From Pseudotabrizicola algicola (GTDB taxonomy: Bacteria; Pseudomonadota; Alphaproteobacteria; Rhodobacterales; Rhodobacteraceae): a DNA stretch of 64,000 bases. Shown in pieces: positions 17,421 through 24,700 of this stretch (within the stretch, counting starts at the first letter, position 1; each line of letters opens with the position of its first letter). The DNA is taken from NCBI RefSeq assembly GCF_010915705.1, contig NZ_JAAIKE010000002.1, positions 186,001 through 250,000 on the forward strand, in the 5' to 3' direction. A program made the translations under genes and the position numbers. The notes under the pieces are model-generated. The model ran no database searches, was not told the origin of the DNA, and saw only the letters and a program-made list of their open reading frames with translations.

Positions 17421-17442
17421 CGCGGCAGCCAGAGGCGAGACG

Positions 17443-17472
17443 AAAACGCGCCCCGCTTCGGGCGCGTTTTTT
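17443..17472. terminator. Bidirectional intrinsic terminator between ftsK and RNase T2 gene
   Basis: AAAACGCGCCC (17443-17453) and GGGCGCGTTTT (17460-17470) form an 11-base-pair perfect stem with a six-base loop, flanked by an A-run on the left and a T-run on the right. It can serve both converging genes. Confidence 0.9.
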
Positions 17473-17477
17473 ATTGC

Positions 17478-18119
17478 TCAGCGGACAGCGTTGAGTTCGG
17501 CATCTTGCAAGCTGCAGTCGCGGATCACATCCGCGCCGCAGCGGCGGGGTTGCAGATCGCGGGTCAGGCAGAGGCGCACTTCCTGAATCATGCCCGCGCG
17601 GCAGGTCACGGTGATCTGGTCGCGCGCAAGGCCGGGGTTGCTTTCCACAAACGCGTCCTCGACCACCGAAGCGGGCAGCTTCATGTCCTTGGTGATGCGC
17701 GAGAACACCGGCGGCACCGTCACCGCGCCAAAGGCCTTGCGGGCCAGTGCGTAATAGTCGCGCGCGGAAAGGCCGGAGCAGCGCCCGTGTTTCTTCCACT
17801 GGTAGAAGGCAGAGCCCGCGCCGCCGAACACATCGGCCACCGCCGCCGTATCGCCGCGCGACGGGTCTGCCGCGCCCGTGCGGCAATAGCTGGGCCAGCC
17901 GGTTTCAAACTGCGGCCAGAGCCCGTGCAGCACGAAGGGCACCCCGCTGCCCCGGTCACATTGCGGATCGCGGCGCGCGTCGCCTTCCAGCGCGCACCAG
18001 TTGGCCGACCATGACAGCGCCATCACATAATAGTCAAAATCGCCCGCCCGCTCGCCTTCGGCGCGCGCGGCCCCCGCAAAGGCGCAGATCGCCGCCAGCA
18101 CAGGCCAGAGCTTTCGCAT
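17478..18119 (-). CDS. Secreted ribonuclease T2 family protein
   Basis: This 213-residue endoribonuclease is predicted to act in the periplasm on single-stranded RNA. Residues 1-20 are a signal peptide ending AARAEG. The first active-site segment is FVLHGLWPQ (catalytic His near residue 65) and the second is FYQWKKHGRC (near residues 104-113). In the second segment the usual acidic residue is Gln, a known tolerated variant of the family pattern. Seven further cysteines are available for disulfides. The gene is single, converges on ftsK across a shared terminator, and starts 124 bases from the divergent trcR gene. Confidence 0.9.
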   Translation of the reverse strand: MRKLWPVLAAICAFAGAARAEGERAGDFDYYVMALSWSANWCALEGDARRDPQCDRGSGVPFVLHGLWPQFETGWPSYCRTGAADPSRGDTAAVADVFGGAGSAFYQWKKHGRCSGLSARDYYALARKAFGAVTVPPVFSRITKDMKLPASVVEDAFVESNPGLARDQITVTCRAGMIQEVRLCLTRDLQPRRCGADVIRDCSLQDAELNAVR

Positions 18120-18243
18120 TTACACTTCCCCTTCCGGTCAAAACCGCCTATATCGGCCTAGAATTCCCGACATCGTGGAAATCGCAGGCAAAGCGCCTGC
18201 AGCCGTTTTCCCGGCACGGGAGAGATTTGTAAAGGAGTTGGGC

Positions 18244-18987
18244 ATGAACAAGCCGCTTATGGCAAAGGCCACCGCCGTCTGGCTCGTGGACAATACCACC
18301 CTGTCGTTCAAGCAGGTCGCGGATTTCTGCGGCATGCACGAGCTTGAGGTGCAGGGCATCGCCGATGGCGACGTCGCCCCCGGCGTCAAGGGGTTTGACC
18401 CGGTGGCCAACAACCAGTTGGACGCGATCGAGATCGAGAAGGGCCAGAAGGACCCGCTCTACAAGCTCAAGCTCAAGTTCAACGCGGCGGCCGTGGGCGA
18501 GGAAAAGCGGCGCGGCCCGCGCTATACCCCCCTGTCCAAGCGTCAGGACCGCCCTGCCGCGATCCTGTGGCTGGTGAAGTTCCACCCCGAATTGTCGGAT
18601 GGCGCGATCGGCAAGCTGGTGGGCACCACCAAGCCGACCATTCAGGCGATCCGCGAGCGCACGCACTGGAACATCAACAACATCACCCCGGTGGACCCGG
18701 TGGCGCTTGGCCTGTGCAAGCAGTCCGAGCTTGACGTGGCGGTGCAGGCCGCCGTGCGCCGCCGTGCCGCCGAAGGCATCGTGATGAGCGATGACGAGCG
18801 GCGCAAACTGGTGTCGACCGAGCAATCGCTGGGCATGCCGGAAGAGCCGAAGATCCCCTCGGGGCTGGAAATGTTCGCCCGTCCGGAGAAAGAGGAAAAG
18901 CCCGCAGATTTCTCGGATGCGGACAGCTTTTTCAACCTGCCGCAGCATGATGATGATGACGAGGATGACGAGGACCAGCGCCGCTGA
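18244..18987 (+). CDS. trcR: TrcR/DUF1013 family transcriptional regulator
   Basis: This 247-residue cytoplasmic protein belongs to the DUF1013 family, for which the name TrcR, a cell-cycle transcriptional regulator of alphaproteobacteria, is in use. It begins MNKPLMAKATAVWLVDNTTLSFKQVADFC, includes a helix-turn-helix-like region (LSDGAIGKLVGTTKPTIQAI near residues 118-137) and ends in a very acidic tail (DDDDEDDEDQ). An AAGGAG lies seven bases before ATG 18244; the upstream GTG at 18175 adds 23 residues without support. An intrinsic terminator follows at 19015. The window also contains two CtrA-type boxes, but a link to them is only suggestive. Confidence 0.85.
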   Translation: MNKPLMAKATAVWLVDNTTLSFKQVADFCGMHELEVQGIADGDVAPGVKGFDPVANNQLDAIEIEKGQKDPLYKLKLKFNAAAVGEEKRRGPRYTPLSKRQDRPAAILWLVKFHPELSDGAIGKLVGTTKPTIQAIRERTHWNINNITPVDPVALGLCKQSELDVAVQAAVRRRAAEGIVMSDDERRKLVSTEQSLGMPEEPKIPSGLEMFARPEKEEKPADFSDADSFFNLPQHDDDDEDDEDQRR

Positions 18988-19000
18988 GGCCCGTTGCCGA

Positions 19001-19930
19001 TCAGAACCCGGCGGAAGGCACCCTTTGGGGTGCCTTTTGCTTTGGTGCGGAAGGCGGCGGCGCTTTGGCAGGCAGCGTTTCGGCCCAGTGGCGCACTTCG
19101 GGCAGGCGGGGGCGCGCGACGGGGACGCTGATGCCGCTGGTCAGCAGGAGTTGCGCGCCGGGCTTGTCAGCGCGAAAGGCGGCGACGGCGCTGGCTGCGA
19201 CCCAGTAGCTGCGATGCACCCGCAGCCCGAGACCGGGGGGCAGCACCGACTCAGCATCGGCGATGCGCCCGCGCAGCAGATGGCGCGTGCCATCCTTGAG
19301 CAGGATGGCGACGTAATGCTCTTCCGCCTCGATCAGTTGCAGGCTTGCGGTGGGAAAGCAGCGCCCGAACAGGGTCACGGTTGCGGGCAGGTCGGGCGCG
19401 GCGGGCAGGACGGGGGCCGCCGAAGGCAGCGTGCCCGCCTCGGAGGCGATGAACTCGACCAGCATGTCCTGCGCCGGACGGCCCCGCAGATCGGCCATGA
19501 TACGCGGGATGATATAGGTGGACTGGATGGTTTCGCCGAGGTAGCAGAACACAAGGTTGAAGCCCGTCACCAGCAGCATGTCCTTGAAACTGGGCATGTC
19601 TGCGCCCAGCAGCAGCGCCATCAGCAGGCCGCACAGCGTGGCACCAAGGCCCGACAGGCCCACGGTGAACAGGCTGTAGGCCTTCCAGTTCAGCCGGTGG
19701 CACAACCAGAGCGAGAAATACAGAAGCGCGCTGAAGCTGCCGAAGCAGGCGGCGTAGAAGATGGTCAGCCGCAGGGCGGTGAAGTTGAGCAGATGGTCAT
19801 AGGGGCCGATCAGAACGATGACCAAGGCCATCATCAACATCATGCCCACAAAGTAGGGGTGGCGAAATTGCGTCTGCAATTCACGCCACGTGAGTTGCAA
19901 GCGTCTGCCGTTCAAGTAAACAACCTGCAT
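19001..19930 (-). CDS. Membrane-bound LytTR-domain transcriptional regulator
   Basis: This 309-residue protein joins four predicted membrane helices (about residues 25-45, 55-75, 85-110, 115-140) to a C-terminal LytTR DNA-binding domain (about 195-285: LQLIEAEEHYVAILLKDG, then GLRVHRSYWVAASAV). LytTR proteins bind DNA through a beta-fold. Having no receiver domain, this one probably senses something in or at the membrane. The C-terminal 20 residues are Pro/Lys/Ala-rich and their DNA overlaps the trcR terminator. No strong ribosome binding site precedes the ATG. The target genes and signal are unknown. Confidence 0.85.
   Translation of the reverse strand: MQVVYLNGRRLQLTWRELQTQFRHPYFVGMMLMMALVIVLIGPYDHLLNFTALRLTIFYAACFGSFSALLYFSLWLCHRLNWKAYSLFTVGLSGLGATLCGLLMALLLGADMPSFKDMLLVTGFNLVFCYLGETIQSTYIIPRIMADLRGRPAQDMLVEFIASEAGTLPSAAPVLPAAPDLPATVTLFGRCFPTASLQLIEAEEHYVAILLKDGTRHLLRGRIADAESVLPPGLGLRVHRSYWVAASAVAAFRADKPGAQLLLTSGISVPVARPRLPEVRHWAETLPAKAPPPSAPKQKAPQRVPSAGF
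19015..19038 (+). terminator. Intrinsic terminator after trcR
   Basis: AAGGCACCC (19015-19023) pairs with GGGTGCCTT (19028-19036) around a TTTG loop and is followed by TT. It overlaps the last codons of the converging LytTR gene, whose stop is at 19001, so one sequence is both terminator and protein C-terminus. Confidence 0.85.
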
Positions 19931-20136
19931 TTCGCACCAATCGTTTTGGCAAGCCGATAATGGCCCCGGTAATCTCCAGTCTCGGGTCGGGGGCTTTTGG
20001 CCTGAAGGTTGTAAGCCCGTTGCCGAGTGCTTGTGTGAACGTACCGACCCGGCCTTTTCTTAGCCCCCTCCTCCCTTGCAGGTTGTCGAAAACTTTAGTT
20101 CTGTCCAGTGCCAAGCACGGACCTGCGCCAATTTGA
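19931..20136. other. Structured gap between recR and the LytTR gene
   Basis: This 206-base gap holds paired arms TCGGGTCGG (19982-19990) and CCGACCCGG (20044-20052), the latter followed on the plus strand by CCTTTTCTT. Nested inside is GGGCTT (19991-19996) with AAGCCC (20013-20018). A CCTCCTCCC stretch stands at 20067-20075. It could be a small RNA on the plus strand or the recR 3' end on the minus strand. I cannot assign it to a known RNA family. Confidence 0.35.
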
Positions 20137-20736
20137 CTAGACCTTACGGCGCGCGCGCAACGCCGCACCGATGGTGCCGTCATCGAGATAGTCGAGCTCG
20201 CCCCCGATGGGCACGCCTTGCGCAAGCGAGCTGATCTGCACATCGAGCGGGGCCAGCGTATCGGCGATGTAATGCGCGGTGGTCTGGCCGTCGACGGTGG
20301 CATTCAGCGCAAGGATCACCTCGGTGATGCCTTCGGCGCGCACCCGTTCCACCAGATCGGGAATGCGCAGCGTGTCCGGCCCGATGGCATCGAGCGCAGA
20401 CAGCGTGCCGCCCAGAACGTGATAGCGCCCCTTGAACGCCCCGCCACGTTCCATCGCCCAGAGATCGGCGATGGATTCCACCACGCAGATCTCACCGGTG
20501 GCGCGGCGGGGATCGTCACAGATCGGGCAGAGGTCGGTGGTGCCGATGTTGCCGCAGATCCGGCAATCCTGCGCGGTCAGCGCCACGGTGGCCATCGCCT
20601 GCGCCAAGGGGGCCATCACGCTATCGCGGCGCTTGAGCAGGTGCAGCGCCGCACGCCGGGCCGAGCGCGGCCCAAGCCCCGGCAGCCGCGCCATCAGCGC
20701 GATCAGGGCCTCGATCTCGCGCGGGGGGCCCGACAT
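20137..20736 (-). CDS. recR: Recombination mediator RecR
   Basis: RecR works with RecF and RecO to load RecA on gapped DNA during repair. The 199-residue protein has the helix-hairpin-helix N-terminus ([18 protein letters not shown]), a four-cysteine zinc finger ([18 protein letters not shown] near residues 57-74) and a Toprim domain ([14 protein letters not shown], then [15 protein letters not shown]). Its length is typical. It is the last gene of the dnaX-ybaB-recR operon, with only three bases between it and ybaB, the usual order in bacteria. Confidence 0.97.
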   Translation of the reverse strand: MSGPPREIEALIALMARLPGLGPRSARRAALHLLKRRDSVMAPLAQAMATVALTAQDCRICGNIGTTDLCPICDDPRRATGEICVVESIADLWAMERGGAFKGRYHVLGGTLSALDAIGPDTLRIPDLVERVRAEGITEVILALNATVDGQTTAHYIADTLAPLDVQISSLAQGVPIGGELDYLDDGTIGAALRARRKV

Positions 20737-20739
20737 GGG

Positions 20740-21084
20740 TCAGAACGGCAGCTTCATGCCGGCGGGCAGGCCCAGACCTTCGGTCAGCTTGGCCAGTTCC
20801 GCCTGACTGCGTTGCGCCGCCTTTGACTGCGCATCCTTGATTGCGGCAAGGATCAGGTCTTCCACCACTTCCTTTTCCGAGGCGACAAAGATCGAGGGGT
20901 CGATCTCCAGCCCCGTCAACTCGCCCTTGGCGGTGGCACGCGCCCGCACCAGCCCCGCGCCCGATTCGCCGATCACCACGATGCGCGACAGGTCTTCCTG
21001 CATCTCGGCCATCTTGGCCTGCATTTCCTGCGCCTTCTTCATCATCCCGGCCATGTCGCCTAGACCGCCCAAACCTTTCAGCAT
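20740..21084 (-). CDS. YbaB/EbfC nucleoid-associated protein
   Basis: This 114-residue dimeric DNA-binding protein is of the YbaB/EbfC family. It begins MLKGLGGLGDMAGMMKKAQEMQAKMAEMQ, a long amphipathic helix typical of the family, then a beta-sheet part with VRARATAKGELTGLEID. It lies between dnaX (12 bases) and recR (3 bases) on the same strand, the conserved position. Family members bind DNA and help organise the nucleoid; a specific role in recombination is suggested by the operon but unproven. Confidence 0.93.
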   Translation of the reverse strand: MLKGLGGLGDMAGMMKKAQEMQAKMAEMQEDLSRIVVIGESGAGLVRARATAKGELTGLEIDPSIFVASEKEVVEDLILAAIKDAQSKAAQRSQAELAKLTEGLGLPAGMKLPF

Positions 21085-21096
21085 CCTGTCATCCTC

Positions 21097-22827
21097 TCAA
21101 TTGTCCTCGAACGGGTCCCATTCGTCTTCGACCTCGGGCAGCGCCTCGGCGGCGGCGGCCTGCACCAGATCTTCCGCCGTGCGGATCTCGGCGATCTTCG
21201 CGCCCGGAAAGGCCAGCATCACCGCCTGCACCAGCGGGGTCTGCAGCACCTCGGCCTCGGTCTGCAGGCGGTCGGCGTCGCGGGCCTCGGCAATCGTGGG
21301 CTGGCCGCCGCCCGACACCACCGAGACGCCCCAGCGCTGGCCGGTAAAGGCCTGCAACCGCTGCCCCAGCCGCGCCGCCAGATCGGCACTGGCACGCGGC
21401 GAGGGTTCGAATTCGATACGGCCGGGGGCATAGCGGACCAGCCGCACACCCTCCTCGACCTCGTAGAGCAGCTTCATGTCGCGCCGCTCGCGGATCAGGG
21501 CGACCACCTGATCGAAGCTGGTGTAGACCACCTGCTCGGCGGCCAGCGCCATCGCCTGCCCCGCGCCGTTCATCATCGGCCCCCGCATCGGGGCCGAGGG
21601 CGCGCGCACCGCCCCATGCACACTGGCGCCCCCCGCCGGCGCGCCGCCCGGCATCGGGCCGGGCGCGTTCTGCAAGCGCCGGACCAGCGATTCGGGGTCG
21701 GGCAGATCGGCCACATGCGTCAGCCGGATGATCGCCATTTCCGCCGCCATCATCGCATTGGGGGCAAGCCCCACCTCCTCGATGGCCTTGAGCAGCATCT
21801 GCCACATCCGGCTCAAGGACCGCATCGGCAGGCGCTGCGCCATGTCGAGGCCGCGCGCCCGTTCATCGGGCGGCGTCGTGGGGTCTTCCGCCGCCTCGGG
21901 GGTGATCTTGATGACGCTGACCCAATGGGTTATCTCGGCCAGATCGCGCAGGATCGCCATCGGATCGGCCCCGTCGGCATATTGGCCCGCCACCTCGGTC
22001 AGCGCCGCCGCCGCCTCGCCCTTCATGATCAGGTCGAACAGGTCGAGCACGCGCCCGCGGTCGGCCAGCCCCAGCATGGCACGCACCTGCAGCGCGGTCG
22101 TCTCCCCCGCGCCGTGGGCAATCGCCTGATCCATCAGGCTCATGGCATCGCGGACCGAGCCTTCGGCGGCCCGCGTGATCAGCGCCAGCGCATCGGGGGC
22201 AAGCTGCGCGCCTTCCAGCGCGGCCACCTTCGACAGATGCGCCATCATCACCTCGGGTTCAATCCGCTTGAGGTCGAACCGCTGGCAGCGCGACAGCACG
22301 GTGACAGGCACCTTGCGGATCTCGGTGGTGGCGAAGATGAATTTCACATGGGCCGGAGGTTCTTCCAGCGTTTTCAGCAGCGCGTTGAAGGCGCTGGTCG
22401 ACAGCATGTGCACTTCGTCGATGATGTAGATCTTGTAGCGCGCGCTGGCGGCGCGGTAATGCACCGAATCGATGATCTCGCGGATGTCGCCCACCCCGGT
22501 GCGGCTGGCGGCGTCCATCTCCATCACATCCACATGCCGACCTTCGGCAATGGCGCGGCAGGGTTCGCACTGGCCGCAAGGTTCGGTCGTCGGGCCGCCG
22601 CTGCCATCGGGGCCGACGCAGTTCAGCCCCTTGGCGATGATGCGCGCGGTGGTGGTCTTGCCCACCCCCCGCACGCCGGTCATCACGAAGGCATGGGCAA
22701 TGCGGTCGGCGGCAAAGGCGTTTTTCAGCGTGCGCACCATCGCCTCTTGCCCGATCAGATCGGCAAAGGTGGCGGGGCGGTATTTGCGCGCCAGAACCTG
22801 ATAGGATTTCTCGGGGCTGTCAGACAT
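21097..22827 (-). CDS. dnaX: DNA polymerase III subunits gamma/tau
   Basis: This is the clamp-loader ATPase of the replicative polymerase. The 576-residue protein has Walker A GVRGVGKT at residues 51-58, a zinc-binding segment with CGQCEPC, Walker B IIDEVHML, and sensor I VLSRCQRFDLKRI. After about residue 375 comes a Gly/Ala/Pro-rich linker and a C-terminal tau-like domain. GGAAGG lies nine bases upstream of the ATG. I do not see an obvious programmed frameshift slip site, so whether gamma is made separately is unknown. It heads the dnaX-ybaB-recR operon. No SRP RNA was found beside it. Confidence 0.97.
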   Translation of the reverse strand: MSDSPEKSYQVLARKYRPATFADLIGQEAMVRTLKNAFAADRIAHAFVMTGVRGVGKTTTARIIAKGLNCVGPDGSGGPTTEPCGQCEPCRAIAEGRHVDVMEMDAASRTGVGDIREIIDSVHYRAASARYKIYIIDEVHMLSTSAFNALLKTLEEPPAHVKFIFATTEIRKVPVTVLSRCQRFDLKRIEPEVMMAHLSKVAALEGAQLAPDALALITRAAEGSVRDAMSLMDQAIAHGAGETTALQVRAMLGLADRGRVLDLFDLIMKGEAAAALTEVAGQYADGADPMAILRDLAEITHWVSVIKITPEAAEDPTTPPDERARGLDMAQRLPMRSLSRMWQMLLKAIEEVGLAPNAMMAAEMAIIRLTHVADLPDPESLVRRLQNAPGPMPGGAPAGGASVHGAVRAPSAPMRGPMMNGAGQAMALAAEQVVYTSFDQVVALIRERRDMKLLYEVEEGVRLVRYAPGRIEFEPSPRASADLAARLGQRLQAFTGQRWGVSVVSGGGQPTIAEARDADRLQTEAEVLQTPLVQAVMLAFPGAKIAEIRTAEDLVQAAAAEALPEVEDEWDPFEDN

Positions 22828-22895
22828 ACTGCCTTCCGGGGTTGCACTGGCCCCAACCTAGGCGCTGCCGCGCCCCGCGTCCACCCGAAGGCCCG

Positions 22896-23378
22896 ATGAT
22901 GACCCTCGAGATTGCAGAAATTCCCGCCCTGGGCGGCACCCTCGCGCTCTGCCCGATGCCGGGTCGGCAGGGCGATTATGCGGGCGATCTGGCCACGCTG
23001 CTCGCATGGCGGCCCGCGCTGGTGCTGACGATGACCTCAAGGCTGGAACTGGCCAGCAAAGGGGCGGGCAGCATGCCCGCCGATCTTGCCGCCGCAGGGG
23101 TGGCCTGGCGGCACCTGCCGGTGCCGGATTTCGGCACACCCCGCGCCGACACCGCCGCCCTCTGGCCCCAGATCTCGTCCGAGGCGCGCGCGCTGCTGGC
23201 CGATGGCGGTCGCGTGCTGGCGCATTGCATGGGGGGCTGCGGCCGGTCCGGCATGGCGGTGCTGCGCCTCCTGGTAGACGGCGGCGAAGACCCTGAAACC
23301 GCCCTGCCGCGCCTGCGCGCCGCGCGCCGCTGCGCGGTGGAAACCAAGGCGCAACAGCGTTGGGCCAGCGCGCGCTAA
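22896..23378 (+). CDS. Small protein-tyrosine/dual-specificity phosphatase-like protein
   Basis: This 160-residue cytoplasmic protein carries the cysteine phosphatase P-loop HCMGGCGRSG (Cys near residue 111, Arg near 117), matching HCxxGxxRS. An upstream Asp in VPDFGTP could be the general acid. The fold resembles CDKN3-like and bacterial dual-specificity phosphatases. Two tandem ATGs stand at 22896 and 22899. It is divergent from dnaX with 68 bases between them and converges on rlmH. The substrate, protein or small molecule, is not known. Confidence 0.8.
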   Translation: MMTLEIAEIPALGGTLALCPMPGRQGDYAGDLATLLAWRPALVLTMTSRLELASKGAGSMPADLAAAGVAWRHLPVPDFGTPRADTAALWPQISSEARALLADGGRVLAHCMGGCGRSGMAVLRLLVDGGEDPETALPRLRAARRCAVETKAQQRWASAR

Positions 23379-23390
23379 GCCTTTTCATCT

Positions 23391-23415
23391 GTTCTTAAAT
23401 ATCCCCGCCGGAGGC
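23391..23415 (-). terminator. 3'-end motif of the rlmH operon (GCCTCCGGCGGGGATATTT type)
   Basis: Read on the minus strand this is GCCTCCGGCGGGGATATTT, a short GC hairpin followed by an AT-rich tail. A near-identical motif lies after ubiH at 9766-9790. Both follow minus-strand genes at convergent ends, so a role in 3'-end formation is inferred. Confidence 0.45.
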
Positions 23416-23437
23416 TCCCGCACCTTCAGCCCGAGCC

Positions 23438-23908
23438 TCACGCCCGATGGTAAGGTGCGCCCGCAAGGATCGAGGCCGCGCGATACAGCTGTTCGCTCAG
23501 CATCACCCGCACCAGCATATGCGGCCAGACCATCTTGCCAAAGCTGACCGAGGCATCGGCCCGCGCGCGCAGGGCCGGATCGATGCCATCCGCGCCGCCG
23601 ATCACAAAGGCCACATCCTGCCGCCCGTCATCGCGCCAGCGCGCCAGCATCGCGGCAAACTCGGGGCTGCTCACAAGTGCGCCGCGTTCGTCCAGCGTGA
23701 CCATCACCGCGCCCGCCGGCACGGCGCGCGCCAGCAGTTCGGCCTCGGTCGCCATGCCGCCGCCGCGCCGGTCCTCGACCTCATGCTCGCTCAGCGGGCC
23801 CAGCGACAGCGCCCGCCCCGTGCGGTCAAAGCGGGTGGTGTAATCGTCGATCAGCACGCGTTCCGGGCCGCTGCGCAGCCGGCCCACGGCGCAGAGATGC
23901 ACCCGCAT
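23438..23908 (-). CDS. rlmH: 23S rRNA pseudouridine-1915 N3-methyltransferase RlmH
   Basis: This SPOUT methyltransferase adds a methyl group to pseudouridine 1915 in helix 69 of 23S rRNA. The 156-residue protein begins MRVHLCAVGRLRSGPE, carries the knot region with FVIGGADGIDP (near residues 103-113) and ends MLSEQLYRAASILAGAPYHRA, close to the family consensus. Start 23908 was chosen because family members begin at this Met; the longer ORF from 24001 only reads through rsfS DNA. It lies four bases after rsfS, a conserved pair. Confidence 0.96.
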   Translation of the reverse strand: MRVHLCAVGRLRSGPERVLIDDYTTRFDRTGRALSLGPLSEHEVEDRRGGGMATEAELLARAVPAGAVMVTLDERGALVSSPEFAAMLARWRDDGRQDVAFVIGGADGIDPALRARADASVSFGKMVWPHMLVRVMLSEQLYRAASILAGAPYHRA

Positions 23909-23912
23909 ACGG

Positions 23913-24347
23913 TCAGACGACCGACCCGCGCAGGGCATCGCCCGAGGGCAGCCACATCTTTTCCAGCTGGTAGAAATCGCGCACTTCGGGGCGGAAGACA
24001 TGGACGATCACATCGCCGCTGTCGATCAGCACCCAGTCACCGGTTTCCTTGCCTTCCATCTTGCAGACGAGGCCGAAGCCCTGCTTGATGCGGTCGGCCA
24101 GCTTTTCGGCAATCGCCGCGACCTGACGCGATGACCGGCCCGAGCAGATCACCATGTAATCGGCCACGTCCGACCGGCCGCGCAGGTCGATCTGCACGAT
24201 CTGTTCGGCCTTGTCGTCATCGACCGAGGCCAGAACCGCCTCCAGCAGCTGTTCGGCGGTATAGTCCGGGGCGCTTGCGCGGTTGGCCCGGGGTCCGACC
24301 GGCAGCCCGGTCGCAGGATCTGAGTGAGACAGGACAACGTCCTCCAT
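23913..24347 (-). CDS. rsfS: Ribosomal silencing factor RsfS
   Basis: RsfS binds L14 on the large subunit and blocks subunit joining when nutrients are short. The 144-residue protein has a variable 25-residue N-terminus, then the conserved core DLRGRSDVADYMVICSGRSS, MEGKETGDWVLIDSGDVIVHVF and RDFYQLEKMW. Its start is ATG 24347; a shorter form from an internal start cannot be excluded. It forms an operon with rlmH. In many alphaproteobacteria gpmI, envC, ctpA and rppH follow, but here that group is some 14 kb away. Confidence 0.94.
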   Translation of the reverse strand: MEDVVLSHSDPATGLPVGPRANRASAPDYTAEQLLEAVLASVDDDKAEQIVQIDLRGRSDVADYMVICSGRSSRQVAAIAEKLADRIKQGFGLVCKMEGKETGDWVLIDSGDVIVHVFRPEVRDFYQLEKMWLPSGDALRGSVV

Positions 24348-24493
24348 CTGACGCGCCGATCCATCCCCGGCGCCGGGACCTGCTCAGGGTAGCACCCTTG
24401 GGGGGCAACCTCAACAAAGCGGGCAAGCCGGGGGGCATAGCGCCGAATGGCCGCGCGCGCAAGTCGGGATGGCGCGCGGGGGCCAAGAGAACC

Positions 24494-24522
24494 TTGCCTG
24501 ACGCGGCGTTTGGGCGTATCAA
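24494..24522 (+). promoter_or_regulatory. Predicted promoter upstream of the leuC leader ORF
   Basis: TTGCCT (24494-24499) and TATCAA (24517-24522) are 17 bases apart, the ideal spacing. Transcription would start about seven bases later, at or next to the ATG of a 30-codon ORF at 24530. It is the best promoter candidate for leuC. Confidence 0.5.
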
Positions 24523-24529
24523 GCGCGCC

Positions 24530-24622
24530 ATGAGCGGGTTCATCTATTTCAACATCACCGACCATGCGCGGCTTCCGGCCCGCTTTTTCGGCATGACCCG
24601 CACCGTGCTTGCGCGCCTTTGA
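24530..24622 (+). CDS. Candidate leaderless small ORF upstream of leuC
   Basis: This 30-codon ORF reads MSGFIYFNITDHARLPARFF and ends GMTRTVLARL. Codon third positions are mostly G or C, as in real genes of this genome. The predicted promoter would start RNA at the ATG itself, giving a leaderless message, and no ribosome binding site is present, which fits. It has only three leucine codons, so it is not an obvious leucine attenuator peptide. Between it and leuC is a GC-rich hairpin (about 24635-24653). The alternative is that it is simply the untranslated leader of leuC. Confidence 0.4.
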   Translation: MSGFIYFNITDHARLPARFFGMTRTVLARL

Positions 24623-24700
24623 CGCTGGCCGCGCGCGCCCCGCAGGCGGGCGCTGATCCCTGCCCCTTTCTCCAAGCCATCCCAAGATAAGGTGAGAGCC

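Larger units (their letters stand above)
24348..24700. other. Divergent region between rsfS and leuC
   Basis: This 353-base gap contains, from left to right, a GC-rich stretch with no recognisable element, a predicted rightward promoter (24494-24522), a possible 30-codon ORF (24530-24622), a GC-rich imperfect hairpin (GCGCCCCGC with GCGGGCGC), and the leuC ribosome binding site AAGGTGAG. No T-box or known riboswitch was recognised. Confidence 0.5.

Noticed and set aside
17806-17815. RNase T2 second active-site segment FYQWKKHGRC as an inactivating change
   Set aside because: Gln in place of Glu and Tyr in place of His fall within the accepted family pattern for this segment, so inactivity cannot be argued from it.
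20067-20075. GGGAGGAGG on the minus strand as a ribosome binding site
   Set aside because: No ATG, GTG or TTG follows within a usable distance on that strand.
22828-22895. Possible SRP (4.5S) RNA beside dnaX
   Set aside because: In many bacteria the SRP RNA lies next to dnaX, so I looked for the GGAAGGAAGCAGC-type core on both sides. Only the dnaX ribosome binding site GGAAGG is present.
24131-24622. 163-codon plus-strand ORF ending before leuC
   Set aside because: Its first two-thirds is antisense to rsfS and reads as unstructured Arg/Pro sequence. Only the last 30 codons, with their own ATG, look possible.
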